Part shown: piece after piece, positions 1 through 8,078 of the stretch
How the letters are laid out: each line of letters begins with the position of its first letter
Position numbering within the stretch: position 1 is the stretch's first letter
Virus record (IMG/VR): IMGVR_UViG_3300021368_000010
Location: 1-64,000 of that record
Reading direction: 5' to 3' (one strand)
Source: a virus
Length of the DNA: 64,000 bases
Notes under the pieces: model-generated
Databases searched by the model: none
What the model saw: only the letters and a program-made list of their open reading frames with translations
What the model was told of the DNA's origin: nothing
Position numbers and translations under genes: made by a program

Positions 1-1869
1 AGGTTTAGCACCCTTCTCCTTCTTCTTACCCTGAGGTTGGATCGCCTTCTTTCTAGATGACATTGCACCACCGGTAGGTCTCATCATCTTCTGCATTGAT
101 TTCCCTACTTCAGATCTACCTTCGCCACCCTTCTCAGAAGGATTGCCAGTTGTATAATCTTTGCCAGTTTCCTTAGCGTAGCGAGTACGCTCATCAAATT
201 GATGAACTGCTTCCTTAAAAGACTTAGTTTTCTTTTCAGGTTTCATGTCAATACTCTTCTTCTTTGCAGGAGAAGACTTAGAAGATAGAGGCAAATTAGA
301 TGCTGATGCTCCCTTAGGGGCATTAGATCCTGAATCTTTAACCGCAGATGCGCTAACATCAATAGAAGGTTTCATATTGCTCATAGCAGATGGAGTTGGC
401 GGAGGAGCAGATTGAGTCTTAGGTGCCTCTTTCTTTTTACTACCTCCAAACAATCCAAACAATTCATTTACATTCTCTGGATCCTGACAAAAATGTCTAA
501 AGGATTTAATGTCTGCAGATTCTTTCTTAGGAGTCGGGACATTCATCCTTGACAGCATAGATTTATTTTTCATTGCAGGAGCGAATGTTTTCTGTATTGA
601 TGTTGCAACATTTCCAGTGAAACCTCCAGCTCGCCCATCTTGACCCCGAGCAGAGTATGTTGACGGTTTCATGGACATGGCGTTATTACCAGCTCCAGGC
701 GACATAGGTTTTTGAATTGCCGCTGATAACGGATTTGGTTTTGCAGAACTTGGTGCAGAAGGACTACCTGCCATACCTGCTCTACCTGCCATAGACCGAG
801 ATCCTTGGTTTGGTTTTAACTTCATCGACGCTATTTTGCTAACGGCTTCATCTACACCCTCAACTTCTTCCTTCTTTACCTTGCCACCCTTAGAATAACC
901 AAGAACTTTAGTGTCCTGTTTACCCATCATCTGATTCATCATCTGACGACGTTGACCAAGTTTAGAAGCAAGACCAGCATGACTAGGCATCTGTTGACCG
1001 GATGAAGAACCTCCAGGTGCAGAACCTCCCGCAGGTTTCTTTCCACCACCAAAAAGTCCTTGAAGGAACTCATTCAGTTGCTCTTCATCGAGAGTTTGTG
1101 CATGTTGATACTGGTCAAATGTCAGGAAGGGAATTTCAGTTTCCTCTTTCTTGACTTTACCACCCGCAGACTTTTTACTAATGTTAACATTGTTTGCCTT
1201 CATGGTAGATTTCCAAAAATTACCACCACCTCCAAGTTTCTGACCAAGAGGGCTGTTGAACATCGACTTTTGAATACCGACTGGCATACCCATGCTTGGT
1301 CTTTGTGATGTATATGAATTTCTTGCACTTGGTTTGACTGAGTTCATATACGAACCCATTCCGCCAGGAAGAGGAGATTTAAACGAACCAGGGTTAGCCC
1401 TATAAGCTTGCTTAAAGTCTTTCTTGCTGGAGTAAGTGCTGCCCGCCTTTGCGCCAACAGAACCAGGCAATGCTTCAGTCAAGTCCGTCTCAGTTTCGTA
1501 GCCTTCTTGATAGCCTTCTTCTGAAACTTCTTCTTGACTGACATAGGCTTCCTCCTTTTGAGTTTTTGCTTTGCGTTTTGCTGCTGCTTTTGCTTTTAAT
1601 CGCTCTTTAGCAGCATCCTGTTCTCCTTTAGGAATGGAGAACATGTTACGATCGGTCTTTAGTTTTTCATCGGGTTTGTCATACCCCTCATTAGCAACAT
1701 CAGGACCGTCCTTTACATCATCTTTTCTACGCTTTTTGTCACACTTAGAACAATCACAGTCCTCACCATGATTCTTCTTTACATCTCCAGAACCTTCAAT
1801 GATTTCATTCTTTTTAGGATTGATTTTAACTTTAGTTTTTCTTTCGGATAATTGACTGAAACTTAACAT
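1..1869 (-). CDS. Lys/Gly/Ser-rich virion-type protein, C-terminus beyond the window
   Basis: The reading frame is open from the ATG at 1869 to the left edge (623 codons), so the C-terminus is missing. The protein is low-complexity and rich in Lys, Gly, Ser, Met and Pro. It has GGKVKK motifs shared with the next protein, a Cys cluster near residue 40 (CDCSKCDKK), and short hydrophobic blocks ending in NEFLQGLFGG and NELFGLFGG. Its start overlaps the stop of the 573-aa gene (ATGA), which implies coupled translation. The N-terminus (MLSFSQLSE) loosely resembles the start of the nucleotidyltransferase two genes upstream. Proteins of this composition are usually virion-associated in marine T4-like phages. 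The exact role is unknown. Confidence 0.75.
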   Translation of the reverse strand, partial: MLSFSQLSERKTKVKINPKKNEIIEGSGDVKKNHGEDCDCSKCDKKRRKDDVKDGPDVANEGYDKPDEKLKTDRNMFSIPKGEQDAAKERLKAKAAAKRKAKTQKEEAYVSQEEVSEEGYQEGYETETDLTEALPGSVGAKAGSTYSSKKDFKQAYRANPGSFKSPLPGGMGSYMNSVKPSARNSYTSQRPSMGMPVGIQKSMFNSPLGQKLGGGGNFWKSTMKANNVNISKKSAGGKVKKEETEIPFLTFDQYQHAQTLDEEQLNEFLQGLFGGGKKPAGGSAPGGSSSGQQMPSHAGLASKLGQRRQMMNQMMGKQDTKVLGYSKGGKVKKEEVEGVDEAVSKIASMKLKPNQGSRSMAGRAGMAGSPSAPSSAKPNPLSAAIQKPMSPGAGNNAMSMKPSTYSARGQDGRAGGFTGNVATSIQKTFAPAMKNKSMLSRMNVPTPKKESADIKSFRHFCQDPENVNELFGLFGGSKKKEAPKTQSAPPPTPSAMSNMKPSIDVSASAVKDSGSNAPKGASASNLPLSSKSSPAKKKSIDMKPEKKTKSFKEAVHQFDERTRYAKETGKDYTTGNPSEKGGEGRSEVGKSMQKMMRPTGGAMSSRKKAIQPQGKKKEKGAKP

Positions 1870-3590
1870 CACTCTTCCTCCTTTTTCATTCTTTCTTTTG
1901 CTCTGCGCTTACCAACACCTTTGTAAATGTTAGATGCTTGTTTTGCTTTCTTAGATGCTCTCTCTTTATCTCCGGAAAGTGCTGCCTTTCTTCTTTCCTC
2001 ATCTGCCTTTTGAGAAGCAGTGAGTGCCAGGTCAGCAGAGATCTCATCAATCTGACCAACTTCTTCTTTCTTCATCGCTTCCTTTTCTTTACGGAGAGCA
2101 ACAGAACTTTTTCTCTTTGGCATGTTAGGGTAATAAGTTTTACCTACCTCTGCTTTCTTTACAACCTCACCGGTCTTAGCATCTCGGTGCATACCCTCTT
2201 TTTCTTCTTTCTTATACTGAGGGTGGTCGTCGAGTTTCATTCCACGCTTTTTCTCAAGGCGTGCTTTGCGTTCTGCAGTTTTATCATCACGAACACCTTC
2301 AACTACATTCTCAATCTCAGTAAGAGTAAAGAGACCTGACTCATAGAGATGTGCGATTTGATCATAATCTTCACCAAGACGCTTAGCGAGTTTATCACTG
2401 CCACCAGATACTGCACGAGCAGTCTTACCAACTGCCCTCTTCAGACCGCTACCAATTCTCGAAAGCAAACCAGGCTTCTTCGCCTTAGGTGCTTCACTTT
2501 CCCCGCCACCAGACGATGCACTGCTGCTTCCACCGCCAGAACTACTACCTTTTGTACCTCTTGTAGATGCCAAGAGAGCATCTAACTTACCACCAGTTCC
2601 GTCGTCAGAACTCTTCTTCTCTTTTGCAGCAGGTTTAGATTCGCCCTTGGGTGCTTCCTTCTTACCAGGAGCACCTTCTTTGCCACGCTTGTAACCAGCA
2701 GAGAAACTCTTCTTAAGGGAAGAACCGCCACGCTGAGCAGCACCAACTGCATAACCAGCACCCTTAGCAGCACCCTTGACCGCTGCCTTAGCAGCAGGTT
2801 TTACCATCTTCATGCCAGCAGCAGCACCTGCCTTAACTCTCTTACCTGCTTCTTTAGCAGCACCCTTCATGCGAGCAGTACGGGAAGGACCTGCTTTCTT
2901 TGCTGCTTCCTTCGATTGCTTTACAGCAGAATCATAATACTTGTCACTTGCTTCCGAAATTGCATCTGCCATTGCTTGAACAGATTCTTTCTTATATCCG
3001 CTCTTCTTAACTTTGCCACCCTTAGATTTTTTAGGCATTCCCGTAAGAGGATTATTACCCATTGCCATACCAACAAGCCCGCCGAGGAGTTCATCGAGTT
3101 GCTCAACTTCCTCATCCAGAAGTTCTACTTCCTCAAGTGCCTCTGCAATCTCAAGCAGATCTTCATCATCCTCAGCAAGGTCAACAATTGCTTCCATCAT
3201 GGTATCGATGAGTTCCTCGTCAGTCATCTCATCGATCTCTTCCAGACCTTCGATCTCGTCTTCGCTAAAATAAAATGCTTCTTTGACACAGTTGTCAACT
3301 GTCTTACCGCCTTTCTTTTTAGTACCGGCAAGTTTATATCCCTTCCAACATGCCTTACCGTCTAAACCCTTTTCTTTGCCTTCTTCAACTTCCTCAACTT
3401 CTTCCTTCTTCATCGCTTTGGCGATTGCCTTGCGACGATTTGCCAGATACTTATCATTGGGATCATTCTTTTTCCCATCATTATCAATATCCCCATCTTC
3501 TTTTCCAACAGGGTCTAGTTCTGGTTTCCTTTTACCTTCATATACCTGTCTGAGAGCATCAGACATATCAGGAAGTTCGTTGAGATTCAT
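1869..3590 (-). CDS. Virion-type protein with acidic domain and histone H1-like Lys/Ala tail
   Basis: 573 aa, no enzyme family recognised. Residues 32-46 hold a Ca-loop-like DxDxDG motif (DIDNDGKKNDPND). Residues 81-101 hold a W-GYK-GTKKKGGK-NCV motif common in marine phage proteins. Residues 105-170 are very acidic. Residues 222-328 are rich in Lys and Ala, with KAAKKAG-like blocks resembling a histone H1 tail. A Ser/Gly linker follows, then a second charged part. A GATAAATA late promoter lies 25 nt upstream, supporting late expression and a structural or packaged role. DNA condensation inside the head is inference only. Confidence 0.8.
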   Translation of the reverse strand: MNLNELPDMSDALRQVYEGKRKPELDPVGKEDGDIDNDGKKNDPNDKYLANRRKAIAKAMKKEEVEEVEEGKEKGLDGKACWKGYKLAGTKKKGGKTVDNCVKEAFYFSEDEIEGLEEIDEMTDEELIDTMMEAIVDLAEDDEDLLEIAEALEEVELLDEEVEQLDELLGGLVGMAMGNNPLTGMPKKSKGGKVKKSGYKKESVQAMADAISEASDKYYDSAVKQSKEAAKKAGPSRTARMKGAAKEAGKRVKAGAAAGMKMVKPAAKAAVKGAAKGAGYAVGAAQRGGSSLKKSFSAGYKRGKEGAPGKKEAPKGESKPAAKEKKSSDDGTGGKLDALLASTRGTKGSSSGGGSSSASSGGGESEAPKAKKPGLLSRIGSGLKRAVGKTARAVSGGSDKLAKRLGEDYDQIAHLYESGLFTLTEIENVVEGVRDDKTAERKARLEKKRGMKLDDHPQYKKEEKEGMHRDAKTGEVVKKAEVGKTYYPNMPKRKSSVALRKEKEAMKKEEVGQIDEISADLALTASQKADEERRKAALSGDKERASKKAKQASNIYKGVGKRRAKERMKKEEE

Positions 3591-3594
3591 TTTA

Positions 3595-4752
3595 CTAAGC
3601 GTCCTTTTCCTTTTTATTTATCTTACGAAGAAACTCACCTGGAGTTAATCGTCTAACATAATCTCTAAGTTCATCAGTACCAACTTGTCCAGCAGGTGTC
3701 CAGTCAAAATATTTTAAATTGTTAATTTCAACCAAATCCTTCAACCAAGTGCGGAAGATATTATCATGCTCATCAATACTGATGACATAATTACTGCCGC
3801 GACTGACAACCTTACTAATAATTCCGGTGTTAGCATTCTCAACAAAGGTTCCTTCATTGAAAATTTCACCGGCAAAGTATGCCTCACGAAGACCTTGAAT
3901 GTCTAATTTAGGAGCAATCTCATGTACAGCATATGATGCCTCAGCAAAATCATCAAATGATTCTTGGACATTCATTGCTTGGCGAAGAGTGAGGAATACT
4001 TCTTCTTGATCTTTCTTACTTAATGCTTTTGGCATACCTTGCTTAAAGGTATCAAAGTCACCTTCTGCTGCTGCCTTTCTCATCTTGGATGCAGACATAC
4101 CTTCCACACCATCAGAGTCAGGGTCTCTATCACCTGCCGATGTTACTTTGATGTTATCGAATGTATATAACTTTCCGTTGTATTTTGATGCAAGTGAATT
4201 GAACTCGCTAACACGGTCACCTCCCACAACAATATTAACGCTGCTATACCCGTCATTATCGAGAGCGGTAAGAACATCAAAGATGGTACGCATATCGTCA
4301 GACGAAGTAATTGCATTCGCGTGATCGGGATATGCCATCCGCATAAAACGAACCTTAGTGCTCGGGTCGAGGGGATTCTTCTTAGGATCCTGCGACCTTG
4401 AGGGGTATATTCGATACTCTCCTCCATTTGATTTTGCCTCTCTTGCTACTTTTGCAAGAAGTTTTTCATGCCCGACAGTAGGGGGATTAAATCTTCCAAA
4501 TGTAATAGATATTGTGCCTTGATCGACCTTGCCTTCGCCGCTTGAAGTTTCTTCTCCTCCACTTTGCTGTGCTCCAGTATCTAAATCTTTCGGGTCAATC
4601 TTTACAAGTTTCCCATCCTTTGACATATGGGTTACGTTTCCTCTTACATCGGCGTACCGACCGTAACCAATATGTTTAAGTTGTAATTTTTCTGCTTCTT
4701 TAGAAGCATGTGATTTTTCGGCTTCAGTTAGGAAAGCACTAAAACTTTTCAT
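3595..4752 (-). CDS. Cytidylyltransferase-like nucleotidyltransferase with capsid-targeting-like N-terminus
   Basis: 385 aa. Residues about 80-100 carry TFGRFNPPTVGHEKL, the HxGH-type phosphate-binding motif of the cytidylyltransferase/NMN adenylyltransferase superfamily. Further fold features include VVGGDR and a GMSASKMR stretch matching the ISxTxIR/K motif. The enzyme should transfer a nucleotide to a phosphorylated substrate, which cannot be read from sequence. The first residues, MKSFSAFLTEA, resemble the T4 internal-protein capsid-targeting peptide (MKTYQEFIAEA) and contain an LxE site of the type cut by gp21 protease. About 150 C-terminal residues match no family I know. The gene sits 1 nt downstream of a ligase-like gene. 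Confidence 0.75.
   Translation of the reverse strand: MKSFSAFLTEAEKSHASKEAEKLQLKHIGYGRYADVRGNVTHMSKDGKLVKIDPKDLDTGAQQSGGEETSSGEGKVDQGTISITFGRFNPPTVGHEKLLAKVAREAKSNGGEYRIYPSRSQDPKKNPLDPSTKVRFMRMAYPDHANAITSSDDMRTIFDVLTALDNDGYSSVNIVVGGDRVSEFNSLASKYNGKLYTFDNIKVTSAGDRDPDSDGVEGMSASKMRKAAAEGDFDTFKQGMPKALSKKDQEEVFLTLRQAMNVQESFDDFAEASYAVHEIAPKLDIQGLREAYFAGEIFNEGTFVENANTGIISKVVSRGSNYVISIDEHDNIFRTWLKDLVEINNLKYFDWTPAGQVGTDELRDYVRRLTPGEFLRKINKKEKDA
3615..3622 (-). promoter_or_regulatory. Late promoter GATAAATA
   Basis: GATAAATA on the minus strand, 25 nt upstream of the 573-aa virion-type gene, inside the 3' end of the preceding gene. It matches the NATAAATA pattern of T4-type late promoters read by gp55. 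Confidence 0.6.
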
Positions 4753-4753
4753 T

Positions 4754-5662
4754 CTACCAATTTTTACTAAGATTAAAGTTTGCTTTACTAAAAGTCAGTC
4801 GATCTACGATTTTATATGGATTATCTGAGATTATTACGAATCCTTCGTGTGAGGATGGTTTACCATCGATGAAACATTCAACATTCCCATTTGTAACAAT
4901 CGCATCAAGTAGACGCTGTTTCAGTTGGAAGATTTTATGCCACACCATGAAGGTCTGAACATTAACCTCTTGCTTATATTTAGCATCCATTGCACTATGC
5001 ATTACACCAGGACTTGGAATGCTGCCAGCACGAATAAATTTATTGACAAAAGTCCTCAAATACAATCTAGTACACTTATCTTTGGATACCTTACACTGGG
5101 GAATCAGTGCAAGAATTTCAGCAACTAGTTTGGGAGCAAACCATTTACCAACAACAGCATCAGTAGTGTCAATGAAATGAGTTCCTAGTGCAGACAGAAG
5201 TTTGACTCCAACCTTACCTTCAGCAGTAGGAGAAATCTCCGTATAGGAAGTATGGGGTGCTACAATAATATCGCTACGAATAGGAGAATCAAAACGATAG
5301 GTAACGGTATTGGGAGTATATGACCTGCCGCCACCAATGCCAATAAAGTCAGCTTGAGTAATACCAGGAGTATGGGGAAGATGACGTAAACACATACGAA
5401 GGATATCAGCAACGCGACCAGTATGGTTTTTATCGATATCTTCATTGGTATAATTGATCAGAACTTTCTTTTTATTGAATACCGACTTGGTGCCGACAAA
5501 GAACTTACCGTTCTCTGGATTGGTGCCAAACACAATAGCAGGAGCACCGTCCCACTTAACACTGACCTTACGGCACAGAAGCATCTCTTTGACAGCAGCA
5601 AGTGCTGCCCGACGACCATCGAAGATAGAATCTTCTGGATGCTCAAGGTGTTTGTTAGGCAT
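4754..5662 (-). CDS. Ligase-like covalent nucleotidyltransferase (KxDG family), unknown substrate
   Basis: 302 aa from the ATG at 5662; a 51-nt longer start at 5713 has no ribosome site, while 5662 has GAGGG just upstream. K36-W-D38-G39 fits motif I (KxDG) of the DNA/RNA ligase and mRNA-capping superfamily. Near the C-terminus, HEGFVII fits motif IV and PYKIVDR fits motif V. The N-terminus begins NKHLEHPED. No classical ligase accessory domain is seen, so the substrate is unknown. Together with the downstream cytidylyltransferase-like gene it forms a two-enzyme nucleotidyl-transfer pair. The family assignment is from motifs only; the protein is conserved-hypothetical in type. Confidence 0.7.
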   Translation of the reverse strand: MPNKHLEHPEDSIFDGRRAALAAVKEMLLCRKVSVKWDGAPAIVFGTNPENGKFFVGTKSVFNKKKVLINYTNEDIDKNHTGRVADILRMCLRHLPHTPGITQADFIGIGGGRSYTPNTVTYRFDSPIRSDIIVAPHTSYTEISPTAEGKVGVKLLSALGTHFIDTTDAVVGKWFAPKLVAEILALIPQCKVSKDKCTRLYLRTFVNKFIRAGSIPSPGVMHSAMDAKYKQEVNVQTFMVWHKIFQLKQRLLDAIVTNGNVECFIDGKPSSHEGFVIISDNPYKIVDRLTFSKANFNLSKNW

Positions 5663-5683
5663 GTCCCTCGTGTCTATACCATT

Positions 5684-5692
5684 ATTATAGCA
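5684..5692 (-). promoter_or_regulatory. Extended -10 promoter TGCTATAAT
   Basis: The minus strand reads TGCTATAATAATGG about 22 nt upstream of the 5662 start codon. The TGN-TATAAT form suits a host sigma-70-type extended -10 promoter. No good -35 box is seen at the usual distance. The same TGCTATAAT core recurs before cobS and cobT. Confidence 0.45.
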
Positions 5693-5727
5693 TGTCAAAG
5701 TTGAATCGCACATGAGTGTGTACCAGT

Positions 5728-7023
5728 TTATAAACCGTCCTTCATAATCTTTTTGAACTCGGGGGTGATGCCAGCAAAAAACTGCGGCATGGCAGTAAAG
5801 GATCCCTTATATCTTAATTCAATATCAAGAATTGGAGTCTTTCCTTTATACAAAGTAAAGAAAACTTTGGCAGCATTTCTTGCAAAGGTTTTCTTCTTAT
5901 CAAGTTCCATTCTAGCAGGTTGTTTTGACAACTTTGCCATGGCAATCATGACACTATGAATATCAACCATATTAGCATTGCCAATATTTGGGTTTAAGTT
6001 AGTGTCAACAGTACCAACACCTTCAGTCAAATAAAATGCAAAGTCTGCTTCCTTCCAGGTATTCAACTCATCCAAAAGATTTACTTTGAGAACTCTTGTC
6101 AGCAAAGCATCAGCGAGTTTATTACTAACAGTAGGATTATTCATGATGTCAAGAAATCCCTTGTATAAAGGATTTAATTTTTCACCTTTACTTTGCAACT
6201 TATCATTTACAAAATTTCTAAAACTGAGTTGAGATGGAGATGCACCTGCCTTTTTAATCAAACCATCTCTGGATAGTTCAGTTTCTCCTTTTAAATTAAT
6301 CAGTGCAATCTTTTCTGTCTTATTTCCCTTCTGCCTTTCAACTTTCATATCCCATAACTTCTTTGCATCCCCCTTATTATTAGGATTCAATCTTGCAATA
6401 TCAGTATTTGCAACAGCGACATTCTCAAGAGGACCTCCTTTCTGACATGCTTCTTTAATTACACCGGCAAAAAATTTAATTCGATGATCATCTAATTTCT
6501 GTCTAACACTTTTAAGTTCCGGTCCCTCAATGAATTTAGAGAACGCATTGTTAATAAGAGTTGGACTTGGTGCTGACACACTAGGTTTCTTTTTCAAAGA
6601 AATGCCAACATATCTTTTAGGCGGATAAAACAAAATGACATCGGAGGAGTTGTAGTCCGCCATGCCATATGCTTTGATCTTAAATTTTTCTACATCTTGA
6701 TGCCACTTATTACCGGTCAAATATACTTTTGCTGGGGCACCACGACTAACAGATTTTCTAGTTCCAAGAACAGCAGAAATTGCTGCTGCCATATCAGCAT
6801 AAACTTTTTTCTTTGCTGCTTCATTAGGAATTTGAATGGCAGCAATCATTCCTCTTTTAGTAGCATTTCCTGCCGCATCAAGAACACCCGAACCTTCCAA
6901 GTTACTCAATATCTTTTCATAAAGACTATCAAATACCTCTGGATTTCTCTTAGCACTTTCTAATTCATTTGTGTTAAGAAAAGAACATCCTGCATAAAGT
7001 CCTTCTGAGGGTTCGTATGCCAT
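5728..7023 (-). CDS. Conserved phage protein of unknown function, possible nuclease-like core
   Basis: 431 aa, not recognised. It is soluble and mixed alpha/beta, without signal or membrane segments. Residues 122-146 contain SSDVILFYPPKRYVGISLKKK-type text: an acidic residue (D128), about 15 residues, then hydrophobic-S-L-K-K-K. This layout resembles divergent PD-(D/E)xK nucleases, but the second acid is replaced by Ser, so the call is weak. A similar layout occurs in restriction-type domains. It follows a small membrane-anchored gene by 5 nt and precedes the ligase-like gene, so the three may act together. Confidence 0.7.
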   Translation of the reverse strand: MAYEPSEGLYAGCSFLNTNELESAKRNPEVFDSLYEKILSNLEGSGVLDAAGNATKRGMIAAIQIPNEAAKKKVYADMAAAISAVLGTRKSVSRGAPAKVYLTGNKWHQDVEKFKIKAYGMADYNSSDVILFYPPKRYVGISLKKKPSVSAPSPTLINNAFSKFIEGPELKSVRQKLDDHRIKFFAGVIKEACQKGGPLENVAVANTDIARLNPNNKGDAKKLWDMKVERQKGNKTEKIALINLKGETELSRDGLIKKAGASPSQLSFRNFVNDKLQSKGEKLNPLYKGFLDIMNNPTVSNKLADALLTRVLKVNLLDELNTWKEADFAFYLTEGVGTVDTNLNPNIGNANMVDIHSVMIAMAKLSKQPARMELDKKKTFARNAAKVFFTLYKGKTPILDIELRYKGSFTAMPQFFAGITPEFKKIMKDGL

Positions 7024-7028
7024 TCTAG

Positions 7029-7229
7029 TTAATCTGGTTTAACACTATTTAGATAATCATTCTGCTCTTCATAGACTTTCCTTTGTCCTGACCAAATTTT
7101 ATATCCCTCAACGATATCGGGCAGTAACCATTGGTCCACCCTATAGCAATACTTCCAGTTAACCGGTTGAATACAATTCATCACGACAACTTGGAAGAAT
7201 GCTATAAGATGAATCAATAAGGTCTTCAT
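7029..7229 (-). CDS. Small protein with hydrophobic N-terminus
   Basis: 66 aa. Residues 3-18 are hydrophobic (LLIHLIAFFQVVVMN) and are followed by Cys19, so it may be exported or a lipoprotein-like anchor. The rest is polar and aromatic. Its ATG overlaps the stop of the 49-aa gene upstream (ATGA) and it ends 5 nt before the 431-aa gene. Function unknown. Confidence 0.6.
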   Translation of the reverse strand: MKTLLIHLIAFFQVVVMNCIQPVNWKYCYRVDQWLLPDIVEGYKIWSGQRKVYEEQNDYLNSVKPD

Positions 7230-7375
7230 TTATGACTCAATCCTTTATTATATCCAGTCATGTAGATACGAAATGCAAGTTGTTCAATATCATCGTAGAT
7301 TTCTTCAAGTTCTTTCTTAAGTTCATCACTTTGCACATTAAGAATGCGCTCTTCCGGTTCAAGATTTCCAATCAT
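7226..7375 (-). CDS. Small coupled gene, 49 aa, unknown function
   Basis: Starts MIGNLEPEERILNVQSDELK and ends KGLSHK. It is charged and probably helical. Its ATG overlaps the stop of the 102-aa gene and its stop overlaps the ATG of the 66-aa gene, both as ATGA. The perfect fit into the overlap chain is the main evidence that it is real. Confidence 0.65.
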   Translation of the reverse strand: MIGNLEPEERILNVQSDELKKELEEIYDDIEQLAFRIYMTGYNKGLSHK

Positions 7376-7680
7376 GATTTTTTCTCCTGGTCGCTTCTTT
7401 CTAACTGGGCGTGATGGGCGAGTCGTTCGGGGTCGTCATTTACTGAAGGTTCAAAAGGTGTGCGTGAAAGATTCTTAATTACAATGAATGCATCTTTATT
7501 GTACTTGCGTGTTCCTTTTGGTGACTGCCACTTTTTATTGTAGACTTCACCAACATCAATACCAGAGACTGCAGTGCCAGCAATCTCTACAACAATATTA
7601 TCTCCATGTTCCCACTCAAGTTGTTCAATAGAATCCAAAAGAGTGGAAAACATATCATCTCCCGTTCCCGAAATCGTCAC
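7372..7680 (-). CDS. Hypothetical protein, 102 aa
   Basis: Acidic N-terminal part (LLDSIEQLEWEHGDNIVVEI) followed by GIDVGEVYNKKW and a beta-rich segment (DAFIVIKNL) with a charged tail. Not recognised. It overlaps mazG upstream by 4 nt and the 49-aa gene downstream by ATGA, so it is co-transcribed with the replication genes. Confidence 0.65.
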   Translation of the reverse strand: MTISGTGDDMFSTLLDSIEQLEWEHGDNIVVEIAGTAVSGIDVGEVYNKKWQSPKGTRKYNKDAFIVIKNLSRTPFEPSVNDDPERLAHHAQLERSDQEKKS

Positions 7681-8078
7681 AGATCACCTTCCTTCCGATT
7701 CTCAGAATAATACACATCAAAAGCACCATCAGGATATCGTGCTGCAAGTTTCTCAACATTCATCTTAAGGACTTCATCCAAAGAAATATTGAGACCCATA
7801 CATGCTTGGGCAACATACCACATGATGTCACCAAGTTCACGCTTCAGGTGGAAGAGATTATCTTCCGATGGTTCTTTACCTTGGAAAACAATCTTCTTTA
7901 CAACTTCAGTAAACTCACCTGCTTCGGCAGACATACCTACAGCAGCAGTAAGCAGTCGCTGGGTAGGAAAATCTTTGTTTTTGAGGTACTCAAGACGCTC
8001 AAAGAATACACTTTCCTCTTTACTTTCTTGCGAGGTGACGGCATCTACAAACTCCAAATACTTGTTAGGATCAATCAT
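7677..8078 (-). CDS. mazG: MazG-like nucleoside triphosphate pyrophosphohydrolase
   Basis: 133 aa, the size of a single MazG domain. It has the Mg-binding helix GMSAEAGEFTEVVKK (the ExxE pattern) and the second motif ELGDIMWYVAQ with the conserved acidic residues. The family hydrolyses (d)NTPs to NMP and PPi. Phage MazG was first proposed to lower ppGpp and has been linked to removal of host-derived dGTP/dCTP, which would suit AT-rich phage replication. It directly follows gp41 with an 8-nt overlap, so it is expressed with the replisome. Confidence 0.9.
   Translation of the reverse strand: MIDPNKYLEFVDAVTSQESKEESVFFERLEYLKNKDFPTQRLLTAAVGMSAEAGEFTEVVKKIVFQGKEPSEDNLFHLKRELGDIMWYVAQACMGLNISLDEVLKMNVEKLAARYPDGAFDVYYSENRKEGDL

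Noticed and set aside
5662-5713. Longer start for the ligase-like gene
   Set aside because: No ribosome site at 5713 and the extra residues contain the promoter-like TATAAT; the start at 5662 has GAGGG.
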